Part shown: piece by piece, positions 23,038-36,689 of the stretch
How the letters are laid out: every line of letters starts with the position of its first letter
How positions within the stretch are numbered: position 1 is the first letter of the stretch
Made by a program: the position numbers and the translations under genes
Notes under the pieces: generated by a model
Databases searched by the model: none
The model's input: only the letters and a program-made list of their open reading frames with translations
What the model was told of the DNA's origin: nothing
Source of the DNA: Reticulitermes speratus
Lineage: Eukaryota; Arthropoda; Insecta; Blattodea; Rhinotermitidae
Reading direction: 5' to 3'
Assembly (NCBI GenBank): GCA_021186555.1
Contig: JAJKFL010000007.1
Coordinates: 1,499,001-1,563,000 of the forward strand
DNA: 64,000 nt

Positions 23038-23572
23038 GAGGAAACTTTGCCAGTGACATCACCATGAGGAAACTGTGCCAGTGACATCACCATGAGGAAA
23101 CTGTGCCAGTGACATCACCATGAAGAAACTGTGCCAGTGACATCACCATGAGGAAACTGTGCCAGTGACATCACCATGAGGAAACTGTGCCAGTGACATC
23201 ACCATGAGGAAACTGTGCCAGTGACATCACCATGAGGAAACTGTGCCAGTGACATCACCATGAAGAACTGTGCCAGTGACATCACCATGAGGAAACTGTG
23301 CCAGTGACATCACCATGAAGAAACTGTGCCAGTGACATCACCATGAGGAAACTTTGCCAGTGACATCACCATGAGGAAACTGTGCCAGTGACATCACCAT
23401 GAGGAAACTGTGCCAGTGACATCACCATGAAGAAACTGTGCCAGTGACATCACCATGAGGAAACTGTGCCAGTGACATCACCATGAGGAAACTGTGCCAG
23501 TGACATCACCATGAGGAAACTGTGCCAGTGACATCATCATGAGGAAACTGTGCCAGTGACATCACCATGAGG
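23038..23572. repeat. 28-bp tandem array, about 19 copies
   Basis: The unit contains CAGTGACATCACCATGAGGA followed by AACTGTGC. GAGG/GAAG variants are interspersed and one unit has a one-base deletion. The first unit and one internal unit share TTTGCC. Confidence 0.97.
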
Positions 23573-25909
23573 TTCGTGAAAAGAACAAGAAAAACGTAGC
23601 TAAACTGTGGCTTAAAGAAACTCAATTCTTACTGAAAAATTAAATATTAAATAAACTGACATTACCTGATCTATGTCGTCACCATCGTTCGTAATATTTG
23701 TCCGAAAACTTGTAAGGTGACAATTTTCTGAAGTTTCCGGAATTTCATGTCGAAAATTAACGCAAGGTAAGCCCAAAGTTCGGAGAACTCTTGTTCGAAA
23801 CGGCACTTGTTGTTGTCTGCTGTTCATATTTCACTGTTGCGCTCCGAAGTTATTGTACTTTCACACACAAACTTCACCGACGCACAAATTCCATAGTAAT
23901 ACAAGCACACGCACGGCAGTAATGGCGACAAATGTGAGAGGTTGACATCGCAAGCACACAGATATGCTAATTTCGTTTTTTAAGCCTGTGATTGCTAATT
24001 ACATATACAGTGACATAAGTACAAATGAATTTCCTTTATACGGCCCCTCTTACCGTCCCACGGAGTGCTCGTATCCATTTAATTTTACACAGATATTCAG
24101 TTTTGTCGCACATATAGCACACCACATCTCCAGTACGCAGACGGGTCGGTTAATCGTGTTTAGCAAAATGTTAGCTAGTCGGTGTTTACTATAAGAATCA
24201 GGCGAAACACACGAATAGACTGTGCGGAAAAATGCGAGGTTTCGTAATATTACAGCTGACGATACACATGTTTACCACTGGACTTTAAATGGTTAGTGTA
24301 GAGACACTACAGTACCGGATTGAAGCTACACACTTACAACTGTCACACTCTTTCTTCCTCACGTCAACAGACACGCACAGTTAAAGCAGTATTCTTTACA
24401 TCAGACTCAAAGAAATTATCAACAAATTTACGACAGTCTTATCTCGAGAGTGCCAGACATCGCTGGGGCATGTAACGTTCCACACCATTAAGAGGTCAAA
24501 CGTAACAACTGTGTTAGCTGTTTAACACGCTGAGTGGTGTAAAACTGTGTGATTTGTGTCTGTGCTGACGTGCAAGTTCAGCGTCTAGTTTCCCTACAGG
24601 CTGACGGCACACAACGTGCATTATTATTAGACCAGAGGAGATTACGGTATGACCTATCTATAGACGAGACTGTCCGCCATATTGATGACACACAAGGGCC
24701 CAACAGAAATATGTGGCTAACGCGAACGGCACTGCAAATACTGTAATTAATTATATCTGCAATTATAACGGAGTAATAACGATAAATCAAGTTTCAGCAT
24801 AGTTGAATTCGTTATACCTCTTAGTTAAAAGTCCTTCCTATCATTAGAAAAGGTTTTCGGTAAATGGGTTCTTACTATTCAAGTAATTTACTAACCGAAT
24901 ACGTGGTAGGTATAAGAGAAAATAATGCAAATATTAAAATTAGAAAATCTGAAGGGGAGAGAACACTTGGAAAAACCTAGGCGTAGATGGAAGGATCTAA
25001 ATTACATTTGGTCTTAAAGATATAGGATATGGACGGGATTCATCTGGCCTAATATATGAATCTGTAACGGGAAATTTGAATACGAAAATAACATTTCAGC
25101 TTCCAAACAAGAATGGGATTTCTTAACTATCTGACAGATTAGCAGCTTCCCGAGGACTCCGCTCCACGGAGATGGTTATTTGTATTCTATCCTTGGAAAA
25201 TGTTTCGAAAAGTCTCACAAACGTCACAAGTTGCACACTCTTGAATGTTCTGATCACTTACCAGTCACTTGATCACTTTACACATCCAGAAACAGCGGCG
25301 AAGAACTATGACATCCGTCTTACTTCCCGACGGCCTCTCTCGGCTCTAACATCTTTCTCACAAACGCACACGTCTCAAGGCTGTTTAGTAATCAGACCAG
25401 TGTTTTGGTGTGGGGGTTGCGGTGTCAAGTTGACCAGATAATTACTCAGAACGTCCAGTGGAAAGTCTTCGCGAAACTAGTGCTTTGGAGAGATGTCTTG
25501 CTGCCATGTTCTGTCACAGCAAGACGATTAGCTTGCCGGATTTCTAGAATATTACTGAAGGAAATACATGTATTTAGAGAATCCATGATCAGAGAGAAAG
25601 TACAGATCAGTGGCAATAAAGTAAAAAAGTGTCAAATTGCAGCAAGAAATAAATGTGCAGAAAAAGACAAGGAAACAGACGCGGTGGTTCCAGTTTAACG
25701 GCTCAGTTCGTGAACTTACTTCGAGCAGTAAGCGTAAACACGAGGAAACAGAGAGAAAAGGAACAGCAGGCACAAACACATTTTACAAATTGACTAAAAC
25801 AGACTCCCAAAAAATAAATTACGAAACTGAAGGACAGAATACTGCAAGACCCTACAGGAGATGGAAAGACGAACTAAAGATGAAAGAGGAAAGAATGCTT
25901 ACAGCACAG

Positions 25910-25910
<1 letters not shown>
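23573..25910. other. No supported gene
   Basis: Small overlapping ORFs only (largest 25637-25984 plus, 115 codons, running into the ATT microsatellite). CTCCGCTCCACGGAG near 25159-25173 resembles the 3' UTR phrase of the (GTTA)n retroelement family. Confidence 0.4.
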
Positions 25911-25947
<37 letters not shown>

Positions 25948-25951
25948 TACT
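25911..25951. repeat. (ATT)n microsatellite
   Basis: About 13 ATT triplets with one late C interruption. It encodes a poly-isoleucine run in one frame of a spurious ORF. Confidence 0.95.
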
Positions 25952-27101
25952 ACGTGTTCATCTGTCTTTCTAGCTGAGTTTTGAGATTAATTGTAATGCT
26001 TTTGTTTTTCCTATTTTAGTCCTCGCTTTGCCTTTGTTTTGATTTTTTTGTTTTTCTGCTGGTTCTTGAGCTGTACTTTGATTGGCCAATTGGCTGTTGC
26101 GTCAGCACGTAAATAAATGAATTATTCTTCTTATTATTAATCATAACACCTAAATGACAATAGTGTTATTTGTAAAGCAGCCACGTGACGTCATATGGCG
26201 CGCTGCCATGTTATTCACGCGCTACTCCACGGCCTCTTTTATCGTCGTTCCGTTATTATTAGAGCAACCCAAGCATTAATTTTATCCATCTGAATGCTGC
26301 TACCTGTTTGTGCTATGTTGTATTATATGTTCGATGCTCAACTGTTTCTTTAGCCTCAGCTCGTACCTTACACACAAAACACATTTTTGCAGCTATAAAA
26401 CCTACGGCCCTATCTTCGGACCCAGCGCGCAACTCAAAGAAAACACAGCCTTTCTCAGCTACTATCATAATCATGGCAAACCGCGCGTGATGTCACTGGT
26501 AACCATGGCAATGAAGTGTGACTCACTCATTCAGTCAATCACTCACAAAAGGGTGATGAAATTGATTGTCATAATAATTTTAAAAATGTATTTTAACGAA
26601 GTGTGGAAGATTTAAAATCTATCCCACCGGACGGGTTGGTATAGGCTGTAGGCTTTTATTCGGGGAATGCCAGACTAGGACTTCGGACGGATCACCGGTT
26701 ATCCTGACTCGGGCTTTCTGTAATTCCCTGTTACTCGAGGCAAATGCCGAAATGGTACCTAAATTACGACAAAACAGCTTATTTCCTTCTCAGTTCATCA
26801 GTTACGAACGACTGTGTCAGTACACGATATACGTGACCGTTCGAACATATACCACAAAGAAACCCACAAACGCAGCCAGTTTATCATTTCTGTACAGACA
26901 ACAAGAACGCAAAATACTTGTGTTACATGACCGTAACGACTGCTTCGTCAGAATTAGACTTTGTGTGTTGCAGTGCACCACAAACTCCCAACTTGCGGTA
27001 AGTTAATCCATTCAAAAGGACTCTCACGATGGTAAATTATAATTCTCTTACGATTACTTTGCCCATCGTCTGAATTCCGACCAGAATATAACGTTAAACA
27101 G
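25952..27101. other. Unassigned repeat-like DNA
   Basis: The segment near 26345-26380 (CTTTAGCCTCAGCTCGTACC) resembles 41790-41815. A stretch at 26641-26760 (GGCTTTTATTCGGGGAATGC, GAGGCAAATGCCGAAATGGT) looks like a dispersed repeat, but I see no second copy in the window. No intact gene. Confidence 0.4.
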
Positions 27102-27620
27102 GACAGGCAATGTACGTATTACGTACCATTGACACGCGTTCGCCTAACCATTGTTGCTGTGAAAAAGCAATAAGTATTACATACTCTGAGTGTGTGTCTG
27201 TAGCCTTAGTTATCCAGCATGCAAAGCGCATGCGCCGTATTATATTGTCATCTGTGGCCTGTCTGGCTCAACCACATTTTTCCACATTATCTCATAAGTG
27301 ATAGGATTTTCGGAAAAACATTATTGACAATAAAATGTGTGTTTTGATTTTCTCTACAATTTTGTCTGAAATATTTTTCATTGGAAAAAGAATTCAGCGA
27401 AATATTATCATAAATGTACACAGGTCTTCATGTGACGTACTCGTTATTCTTGTCAGATTTTAATGACAATTGAATTTTTCGGACAGATTTTCGAAAAATC
27501 CTCAAATATCAAATTTCACGGAAATCCTTTCAGTGGGAGCCGAGTTGTTGCATGCAGACGGACGGACAGATACGACGAAGCTAATAGTCGCTTTTCGCAA
27601 TTTTGCGAAAGCGCCTAAAA
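27102..27620 (+). mobile_element. Dispersed repeat family X, copy 2
   Basis: It is collinear with 7387-7895 over its whole length. It starts GACAGGCAATGTACGT and ends GCGAAAGCGCCTAAA. ORF 27470-27658 reads TEILSVGAELLHADGRTDTT and LIVAFRNFAKAPKN, a translation I recall from many insect repeats. It is probably not a protein. Confidence 0.65.
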
Positions 27621-28349
27621 ATCAAACTTATTCGTTTCTGAATTCCAGCACCATATAATTACCACTTTTCAGAAATTGGATTTTTTCGTCCTCAGACGAA
27701 ACCGTTGAGAGGCCCCTACTCAGGTGTCACAGAAAGGTCTGCTTTTAGGGTAGAGTCCTCCTCATCTTTTCATTTGAGGACGAAAACACACCCAGTTTCC
27801 AAAACTTTCTATTTTGTTCGGGCTACAAGAACAACTTTCTTTGAGGTTGATGGACAATGTACAGGAACAAATGATAAGACGATTCCAGGCCACATTATAA
27901 TACGTCGCACCTAAAAAAGAAGCCTAGTAACTCCGACACGTATTAGATAGGCCGATAAATGAATGAACATGAAGGCCAATGAGGCGTATGAATTCCGAAA
28001 GAACTACTTTCGCATGTTTGCTCACATGACATTCGTAGCAGAGACGTGGATGGTACTTAAAAGCTGCAGACGCCCTCCTGTAACCAGAAGCTGGCGCAAG
28101 GACAAAACTGAAAAATCAATTTTGGGCTACGTCTACATGTCTGGCAAGTATCCCGTCTATTCCGGGTCTAGATATGGGGTAACGCCTCGAATAGGCAAGC
28201 TGCACTCACTTGTGGCAATCGCCATCGGTAGTCACTTGGCACGGCCTAGTCTCGGTTACGTTCAAATACCCAGGCTCGGCGGGGTTTCCATTAATCCACT
28301 GTCTTTACACATTCATCAACGCCCGCTAGCATCTTGGCGTGAGGTCGTG
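27621..28349. other. No supported gene; GC-richer segment
   Basis: 28130-28349 is GC-richer than its surroundings and includes a 131-codon ORF (27963-28358) without a recognised domain. GTTCAAATACC near 28260 could be a decayed B-box, but no head is visible. Confidence 0.35.
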
Positions 28350-28411
28350 CTGGCATAGTACGGTAATACTCGTATAAGGGCTGGCATAGTACGGTAATAC
28401 TCGTATAAGGG
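28350..28411. repeat. 31-bp direct duplication
   Basis: Two identical copies in tandem starting CTGGCATAGTACGGTAATAC, at 28350 and 28381. Confidence 0.9.
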
Positions 28412-28754
28412 CTGCCATGAAGAGCAATACGTGCCACTGCAGCACTGTGGACACCGGCATCACCAGAAAAGGTTATGGGTTCATCTCCCTCCGAGACACT
28501 GTTTGGCTTGCGTTTAGCATTTCAAAGAGAATTATGAGGACGCAGTCCATAAGGCAGTACAGACAGTGTCTAAGAGCGTGTTCTGCAGTCCATTAAGATA
28601 ATTAACGATGTGTTTTTATGACTTTAATTAAAGTGGAACGTATTATGCATCAGTACCGCTGAAAACTGGAATTCTCCGACGAGAAAATTTTTAGTGAAGT
28701 CTGCCATACCGAAGTAAAAAAGAAAATCTGTTAAAACTTTAGGCGCTTATGCGA

Positions 28755-29622
28755 GACCACAGACAGATGAATGAACATGACCACAGACAGATGAATGAAC
28801 ATGACCACAGACAGATGAATGAACATGACCACAGACAGATGAATGAACATGATCACAGACAGATGAATGAACATGACCACAGACAGATGAATGAACATGA
28901 CCACAGACAGATGAATAAACATGACAACAGACAGATGATATGAACATGACCACAGACAGATGAATGAACATGACCACAGACAGATGAATGAACATGACCA
29001 CAAACAGATGAATGAACATGACCACAGACAGATGAATGAACATGACCACAGACAGATGAATGAACATGACCACAGACAGATGAATGAACATGACCACAGA
29101 CAGATGAATGAACATGACAACAGACAGATGAATGAGCATGACCACAGACAGATGAATGAACATGACCACATACAGATGAATGAGCATGACCACAGACAGA
29201 TGAATGAACATGACCACATACAGATGAATGAACATGACCACAGACAGATGAATGAACATGACCACAGACAGATGAATGAACATGACCACAGACAGATGAA
29301 TGAACATGACCACAGACAGATGAATGAACATGACCACAGACAGATGAATGAAAATGACCACAGACAGATGAATGAACATGACAACAGACAGATGAATGAA
29401 CATGACCACAGACAGATGAATGAACATGACCACAGACAGATGAATGAACATGACCACAGACAGATGAATGAACATGACCACAGACAGATGAATGAACATG
29501 ACCACAGACAGATGAATGAACATGACCACAGACAGATGAATGAAAATGACCACAGACAGATGAATGAACATGACAACAGACAGATGAATGAACATGACCA
29601 CAGACAGATGAATGAACATGAC
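28755..29622. repeat. 24-bp tandem array, about 36 copies
   Basis: The unit contains CCACAGACAGATGAATGAAC. Because 24 is a multiple of three and the unit lacks stops in several frames, long ORFs stay open on both strands (28960-29724 plus; 28731-29669 and 28747-29628 minus). The variant pair AAAATGAC / GACAACAG recurs 192 bp apart (near 29350 and 29542), so eight units were duplicated as a block. One unit near 28938 has a two-base disturbance. I do not call it coding. Confidence 0.97.
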
Positions 29623-29920
29623 CTCCATAAAACGTATTCCTTTTTTTTACGTTTTAAAGAACACTTCAACTATAGCGTGGTTACAATAAATGTTATTACG
29701 CGACATTATAAAGCACTGTTTTAATTATTTAGCCCTTCCTTTACCAAATATTACTGGAAACGTACAACCAAGGAGAAGATGGCCAGGGCATATAGCATGC
29801 ACGGCGAATGAAAGCAATGAACACAAAAATTCAGTGAGAAAACTGGCGACGTCATGACAGACTTGAGCGTACATACAAGAATTACATTAAATTGGACTTT
29901 TAAAGAAATGCTGTATTAGG

Positions 29921-30114
29921 CCCTCGGGGCCCTCCCAGCCTCCTGTACAATGGGTACCGGGTCATTCGCGGGGGTAAAGCGGCCGGGGCGTGGCGTTGAC
30001 CACCCACCCCCATCTAGCGACGAGGTTAAAAGAAATTGTAGAGCTATACCTCTACTCCCCCTCTGGGCCTTCATGGCCTGTTATAGGGTGAACTTTACCT
30101 TTACGTTACATTAC
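29921..30114 (+). mobile_element. SINE family B, copy with 10-bp target duplication
   Basis: The family B body (CATCTAGCGACGAGGTTAAA, GTAGAGCTATACCTCTACTC, GGCCTTCATGGCCTGTTATA) and a TTTACC-like tail are present. CTGTATTAGG is duplicated at 29911-29920 and 30115-30124, fixing both ends. The tRNA-like head is truncated. Confidence 0.88.
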
Positions 30115-30124
30115 CTGTATTAGG

Positions 30125-30760
30125 ATGTAGACCGGATTCAAGTGGTTTAAGTCAGAGTCAAGTGATGGGCGTTCTTGAACAAGAAAGTACATGACACCAG
30201 CCTGATACACGGTCTAATGCTCGAGGAGATTCTTTATGGAGTCAGTTTAGTGTCGAGTGTACCGGCATTATAAATATAACTGGATAACCTTGGATGTGCA
30301 GGCATGTAATATAGTAGATAAGTATGAATGATTCGGAAGAGCCTGCTGCCTCCATCTTCAGTGTAGAAGTGTGAAGTTCCTCCAAAACTCCAGTACCTAT
30401 GTACAAGAATTCACAGAGCTTCTCTAACACCGTAATCCTAAAATACGTAGTCAATCAAGCTAGAACCTCAAACCTCATAACCTAAACACATTATTCTAAA
30501 ATTCAATTTCAGTAAATCAAACAAAATTTATACGAAACATATTAGCCTGCTTAAAGTTTGAAACACGACCCTGAAGCACGGTTGGTGGCTGTGAGTTAGT
30601 AACAGTTACGTTTGCGACGGGTAAATATGTTGTAACATGCTGCATCTAAATCTTGTTCCAAGAGGAGAAGTTGTTATCAAGTGTATGTTGCTGCCTTCAT
30701 TAATCAGTGGCCTGTTCAAGCGTCGAAGTCGTACTGTGACGTGAGATGTGCAATGCTTAG
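30125..30760. other. No supported gene
   Basis: A decayed hairpin relic (GAGCCTGCTGCCTCCATCTT) lies near 30337-30358. GAACCTCAAACCTCATAACC near 30465 is a dispersed repeat phrase. Confidence 0.4.
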
Positions 30761-33676
30761 ACATGGCAACACACTATTTGAGAGAGTTAATTGTGCAGAC
30801 ACTCACACATGGCAACACACTATTTGAGAGAGTTAATTGTGCAGACACTCACACATGGCAACACACTATTTGAGAGAGTTAATTGTGCAGACACTCACAC
30901 ATGGCAACACACTATTTGAGAGAGTTAATTGTGCAGACACTCACACATGGCAACACACTATTTGAGAGAGTTAATTGTGCAGACACTCACACATGGCAAC
31001 ACACTATTTGAGAGAGTTAATTGTGCAAACACTCACACATGGCAACACACTATTTGAGAGAGTTAATTGTGCAGACACTCACACATGGCAACACACTATT
31101 TGAGACAGTTAATTGTGCAAACACTCACACATGGCAACACACTATTTGAGAGAGTTAATTGTGCAAACACTCACACATGGCAACACACTATTTGAGAGAG
31201 TTAATTGTGCAGACACTCACACATGGCAACACACTATTTGAGAGAGTTAATTGTGCAAACACTCACACATGGCAACACACTATTTGAGACAGTTAATTGT
31301 GCAAACACTCACACATGGCAACACACTATTTGAGACAGTTAATTGTGCAGACACTCACACATGGCAACACACTATTTGAGACAGTTAATTGTGCAAACAC
31401 TCACACATGGCAACACACTATTTGAGACAGTTAATTGTGCAAACACTCACACATGGCAACACACTATTTGAGACAGTTAATTGTGTAAACACTCACACAT
31501 GGCAACACACTATTTGAGAGAGTTAATTGTGCAAACACTCACACATGGCAACACACTATTTGAGACAGTTAATTGTGCAAACACTCACACATGGCAACAG
31601 ACTATTTGAGAGAGTTAATTGTGCAAACACTCACACATGGCAACACACTATTTGAGAGAGTTAATTGTGCAAACACTCACACATGGCAACACACTATTTG
31701 AGACAGTTAATTGTGCAAACACTCACACATGGCAACACACTATTTGAGACAGTTAATTGTGCAAACACTCACACATGGCAACACATTATTTGAGAGAGTT
31801 AATTGTGCAAACACTCACACATGGCAACACACTATTTGAGACAGTTAATTGTGCAAACACTCACACATGGCAACACACTATTTGAGAGAGTTAATTGTGC
31901 AAACACTCACACATGGCAACACACTATTTGAGACAGTTAATTGTGCAAACACTCACACATGGCAACACACTATTTGAGACAGTTAATTGTGCAAACACTC
32001 ACACATGGCAACACACTATTTGAGACAGTTAATTGTGCAAACACTCACACATGGCAACACACTATTTGAGACAGTTAATTGTGCAAACACTCACACATGG
32101 CAACACACTATTTGAGACAGTTAATTGTGCAAACACTCACAGATGGCAACACACTATTTGAGACAGTTAATTGTGCAAACACTCACACATGGCAACAGAC
32201 TATTTGAGAGAGTTAATTGTGCAAACACTCACACATGGCAACACACTATTTGAGAGAGTTAATTGTGCAAACACTCACACATGGCAACACACTATTTGAG
32301 AGAGTTAATTGTGCAGACACTCACACATGGCAACACACTATTTGAGAGAGTTAATTGTGCAAACACTCACACATGGCAACACACTATTTGAGACAGTTAA
32401 TTGTGCAAACACTCACACATGGCAACACACTATTTGAGACAGTTAATTGTGCAGACACTCACACATGGCAACACACTATTTGAGACAGTTAATTGTGCAA
32501 ACACTCACACATGGCAACACACTATTTGAGACAGTTAATTGTGCAAACACTCACACATGGCAACACACTATTTGAGAAAGTTAATTGTGCAAACACTCAC
32601 ACATGGCAACAGACTATTTGAGAGAGTTAATTGTGCAAACACTCACACATGGCAACACACTATTTGAGACAGTTAATTGTGCAAACACTCACACATGGCA
32701 ACACACTATTTGAGACAGTTAATTGTGCAAACACTCACACATGGCAACAGACTATTTGAGAGAGTTAATTGTGCAAACACTCACACATGGCAACACACTA
32801 TTTGAGACAGTTAATTGTGCAAACACTCACACATGGCAACAGACTATTTGAGACAGTTAATTGTGCAAACACTCACACATGGCAACACACTATTTGAGAC
32901 AGTTAATTGTGCAAACACTCACACATGGCAACACACTATTTGAGACAGTTAATTGTGCAAACACTCACACATGGCAACACACTATTTGAGACAGTTAATT
33001 GTGCAAACACTCACACATGGCAACACACTATTTGAGACAGTTAATTGTGCAAACACTCACACATGGCAACACACTATTTGAGACAGTTAATTGTGCAAAC
33101 ACTCACACATGGCAGCAGACTATTTGAGAGAGTTAATTGTGCAAACACTCACACATGGCAACACACTATTTGAGACAGTTAATTGTGCAAACACTCACAC
33201 CACATGGCAACAGACTATTTGAGACAGTTAATTGTGCAAACACTCACACATGGCAACACACTATTTGAGACAGTTAATTGTGCAAACACTCACAGATGGC
33301 AACACACTATTTGAGACAGTTAATTGTGCAAACACTCACACATGGCAACACACTATTTGAGACAGTTAATTGTGCAAACACTCACACATGGCAACACACT
33401 ATTTGAGACAGTTAATTGTGCAAACACTCACACATGGCAACACACTATTTGAGACAGTTAATTGTGCAAACACTCACACATGGCAACACACTATTTGAGA
33501 CAGTTAATTGTGCAAACACTCACACATGGCAACAGACTATTTGAGACAGTTAATTGTGCAAACACTCACACATGGCAACACACTATTTGAGACAGTTAAT
33601 TGTGCAAACACTCACACATGGCAACAGACTATTTGAGAGAGTTAATTTTGCAAACACTCACACATGGCAACACACT
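30761..33676. repeat. 46-bp tandem array, about 63 copies
   Basis: The largest array in the window. The unit starts CATGGCAACACACTATTTGA and ends in GTTAATTGTGC plus A/G-A-CACTCACA. Two main polymorphisms (GAGAGTT or GACAGTT; GCAGAC or GCAAAC) are not random along the array. The first five units are all GAGAG with GCAGAC, and later units are mostly GACAG with GCAAAC. One unit near 33200 carries a CA insertion. No ORF spans it. Confidence 0.98.
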
Positions 33677-35658
33677 GAATGACAGAGATGCTAATAAAAG
33701 ATATCTTTATTACACAATTTAGAAACCGAAGTTTCCTATTACCGTAGCGCAGTACAGGCACACCATAACTTCCCTCTTTATCCTAATTATTGTGTACAGC
33801 AGGATCGGCTAAGGCGGAACTGCCAATATTTCCACCGTATAGTTTTGCAAGTTTGCGGAATTCTTCTTTCCTTTCCACGTGTTCATTTTGACGTGCAAAG
33901 CGACAGTTCGTTGTGTGCTAATGCGGAACCCCTTGAATGAAAGCGAGCAATATTTTTTCATCCTAAAGGCGCACAATATTCTTTCTCTTCAGTATCGCAG
34001 TTGTTATAAATAAGTGTGGATGTCAGACACATGTGAGTGGTGTTAGCACTGACAGTGATGAGCCAAGTAGACAGAGGGTCCGCTTTGCCAAACTACTGCG
34101 GATAAAGTGGACTTCTGAGTCGTTTGATAAATTTCAGTTCAGCTTCCAAAAACTAATATTTTGGAGTGATATGCCACTCTTGCATAACAGCTGACATACC
34201 ACAGTTACTAATATAAAACTATGAAAATCTTCAAAGGGCAAGTTTTAAGCAGATTTTACAAAACAGGGGCCACAATCACCGAACTTCCCTTACTTATAGT
34301 TATGACGTCCGCTCCCTTCTCTAACCTCAGGCAGAGACTTTGCAATTGTCCGGTTTTCCGTGCAAGCAGCAATACTGATGTCACAGGAGTACAGTTTCAG
34401 ACAAGTCCACAACACTATTAAGGATAACACTAGCACTCAGATCACGCAGTGTGTTTATGATACAACAGGCCCTGAATGCAGCCAGAGCGTAATGCCCTTT
34501 ATGGTTAAGTCGTGTCTGTATGCGGTCTAATATCGGGGAGCTTCCTCGTGAACTCAGCTATTTGCGGCTCTTAATGTAGGCCTCAATTCCACGACGAGTA
34601 AACAAAGCAGTCACCTTGAGCCAGATATTAACTTTTTTCCTCGCAATTTTATCGTGGACATTCTGTTGTGTTGCATAAATTACAGAATAATTATTATTTA
34701 CCATCAACTAATCTATCAGTACAACAATTAATTGTGTTTATAGTAATTTATAACTATTACGTAACTTTTTGTCGCAAAATATTTAGCAAGATTAATTATT
34801 TCACCGAGCTAAATTAAAGAACTAAAAAAGATAAGTTTTGTGTTGTCAGCAGTTTCAGTAATAAAATGTTTTCTTTTAATTTGAGATTGTAGTAAAGGAT
34901 AACAGAACAAATGCAAACGCAAATGAAATGAGAAAGTTTACAACATTTTAACTACAAACCTGAAGGAATAAGATGTCTGTTATGTGAGCACAATTAGGGG
35001 ATAATATTAAAATAGTTCTTAAGGAGCTAGAATATCAGCGTTATGGACTGCACTAATCTGCTCAAGATAGAATACAGCGCTGGGTGTTATGAATACGGTA
35101 CTGATATTTCGGATTCTATTAAAGGCAGAAATTTTCTTATCTTAGCGACTGTCAGTTTTTAAAGAAGGTCCATCCCTTTGTAAAGGTAAGTTGTGACAAA
35201 TTGTGAGAGATGTGTGTCTGCACACCACTGCACTGGAAGCTTCCATATTTCAAGAAAACAAATATGTCCTATTTCCACACTTGCTTTTTTTTCTAACAAG
35301 TGTTTATGCAATTCCTGCGTACGTTGACATATATTTATTGAACATGCATTAAAAGCAGAAAGGGAGGGCAACACGTTGAGACACAGCTTTAAAATTCTGA
35401 ATGTTTAAACACGACAAGAAAAAAAAACCAGAATAAGAAATTGTTTACAAACCTCTCCAACTGCCTCGTGAAAAACTCAAATGTTTTGGATTTTTAAAAA
35501 CTTTATGGAACGCTGAGGCTTATAATGTAATATTATTACAGTTTTTGTTAATAATTGGTAGATAAAAAATTCCAATCTCCGTTGGGAGACTGGCTATCCT
35601 GATTGAGGCCTTTTGGGGTTTTATGTTAGGAAAATATTGGAATATTAATATTCCAGTT
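33677..35658. other. No supported gene
   Basis: AT-rich, with small ORFs only (34221-34421 plus, 35159-35374 minus). No repeat boundary or motif identified. Confidence 0.4.
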
Positions 35659-36689
35659 GCCGGGCACGAGATGTGGTACAGGCAGTAGGCATTTAATGCT
35701 TGCCGGGCATGAGATGTGGTACAGGCAGTAGGCATTTAATGCTTGCCGGGCATGAGATGTGGTACAGGCAGTAGGCATTTAATGCTTGCCGGGCATGAGA
35801 TGTGGTACAGGCAGTAGGCATTTAATGCTTGCCGGGCATGAGATGTGGTACAGGCAGTAGGCATTTAATGCTTGCCGGGCATGAGATGTGGTACAGGCAG
35901 TAGGCATTTAATGCTTGCCGGGCACGAGATGTGGTACAGGCAGTAGGCATTTAATGCTTGCCGGGCATGAGATGTGGTACAGGCAGTAGGCATTTAATGC
36001 TTGCCGGGCACGAGATGTGGTACAGGCAATAGGCATTTAATGCTTGCCGGGCACGAGATGTGGTACAGGCAGTAGGCATTTAATGCTTGCCGGGCATGAG
36101 ATGTGGTACAGGCAGTAGGCATTTAATGCTTGCCGGGCATGAGATGTGGTACAGGCAGTAGGCATTTAATGCTTGCCGGGCACGAGATGTGGTACAGGCA
36201 GTAGGCATTTAATGCTTGCCGGGCATGAGATGTGGTACAGGCAGTAGGCATTTAATGCTTGCCGGGCATGAGATGTGGTACAGGCAGTAGGCATTTAATG
36301 CTTGCCGGGCATGAGATGTGGTACAGGCAGTAGGCATTTAATGCTTGCCGGGCACGAGATGTGGTACAGGCAGTAGGCATTTAATGCTTGCCGGGCACGA
36401 GATGTGGTACAGGCAGTAGGCATTTAATGCTTGCCGGGCATGAGATGTGGTACAGGCAGTAGGCATTTAATGCTTGCCGGGCATGAGATGTGGTACAGGC
36501 AGTAGGCATTTAATGCTTGCCGGGCATGAGATGTGGTACAGGCAGTAGGCATTTAATGCTTGCCGGGCATGAGATGTGGTACAGGCAGTAGGCATTTAAT
36601 GCTTGCCGGGCACGAGATGTGGTACAGGCAGTAGGCATTTAATGCTTGCCGGCATGAGATGTGGTACAGGCAGTAGGCATTTAATGCTT
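35659..36689. repeat. 43-bp tandem array, 24 copies
   Basis: The unit starts GCCGGGCATGAGATGTGGTA and ends GGCATTTAATGCTT. A C/T polymorphism (GGCACGAG or GGCATGAG) is scattered. The total length fits 24 x 43 minus one base, from a single deletion near 36650. The array abuts CCGAAACAGCAGCGTTTCG at its right end, a short palindrome related to the hairpin class. Confidence 0.98.

Noticed and set aside
28731..29724. Long ORFs (254-312 codons) on both strands as a repetitive protein
   Set aside because: They exist only because a 24-bp tandem unit lacks stops. Several frames on both strands are open at once, and no signal peptide or unique domain flanks the repeat.
30761..33676. CRISPR-like array
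   Set aside because: The repeats are head-to-tail without unique spacers, and the window is eukaryotic. The same holds for the 41-bp and 43-bp arrays.
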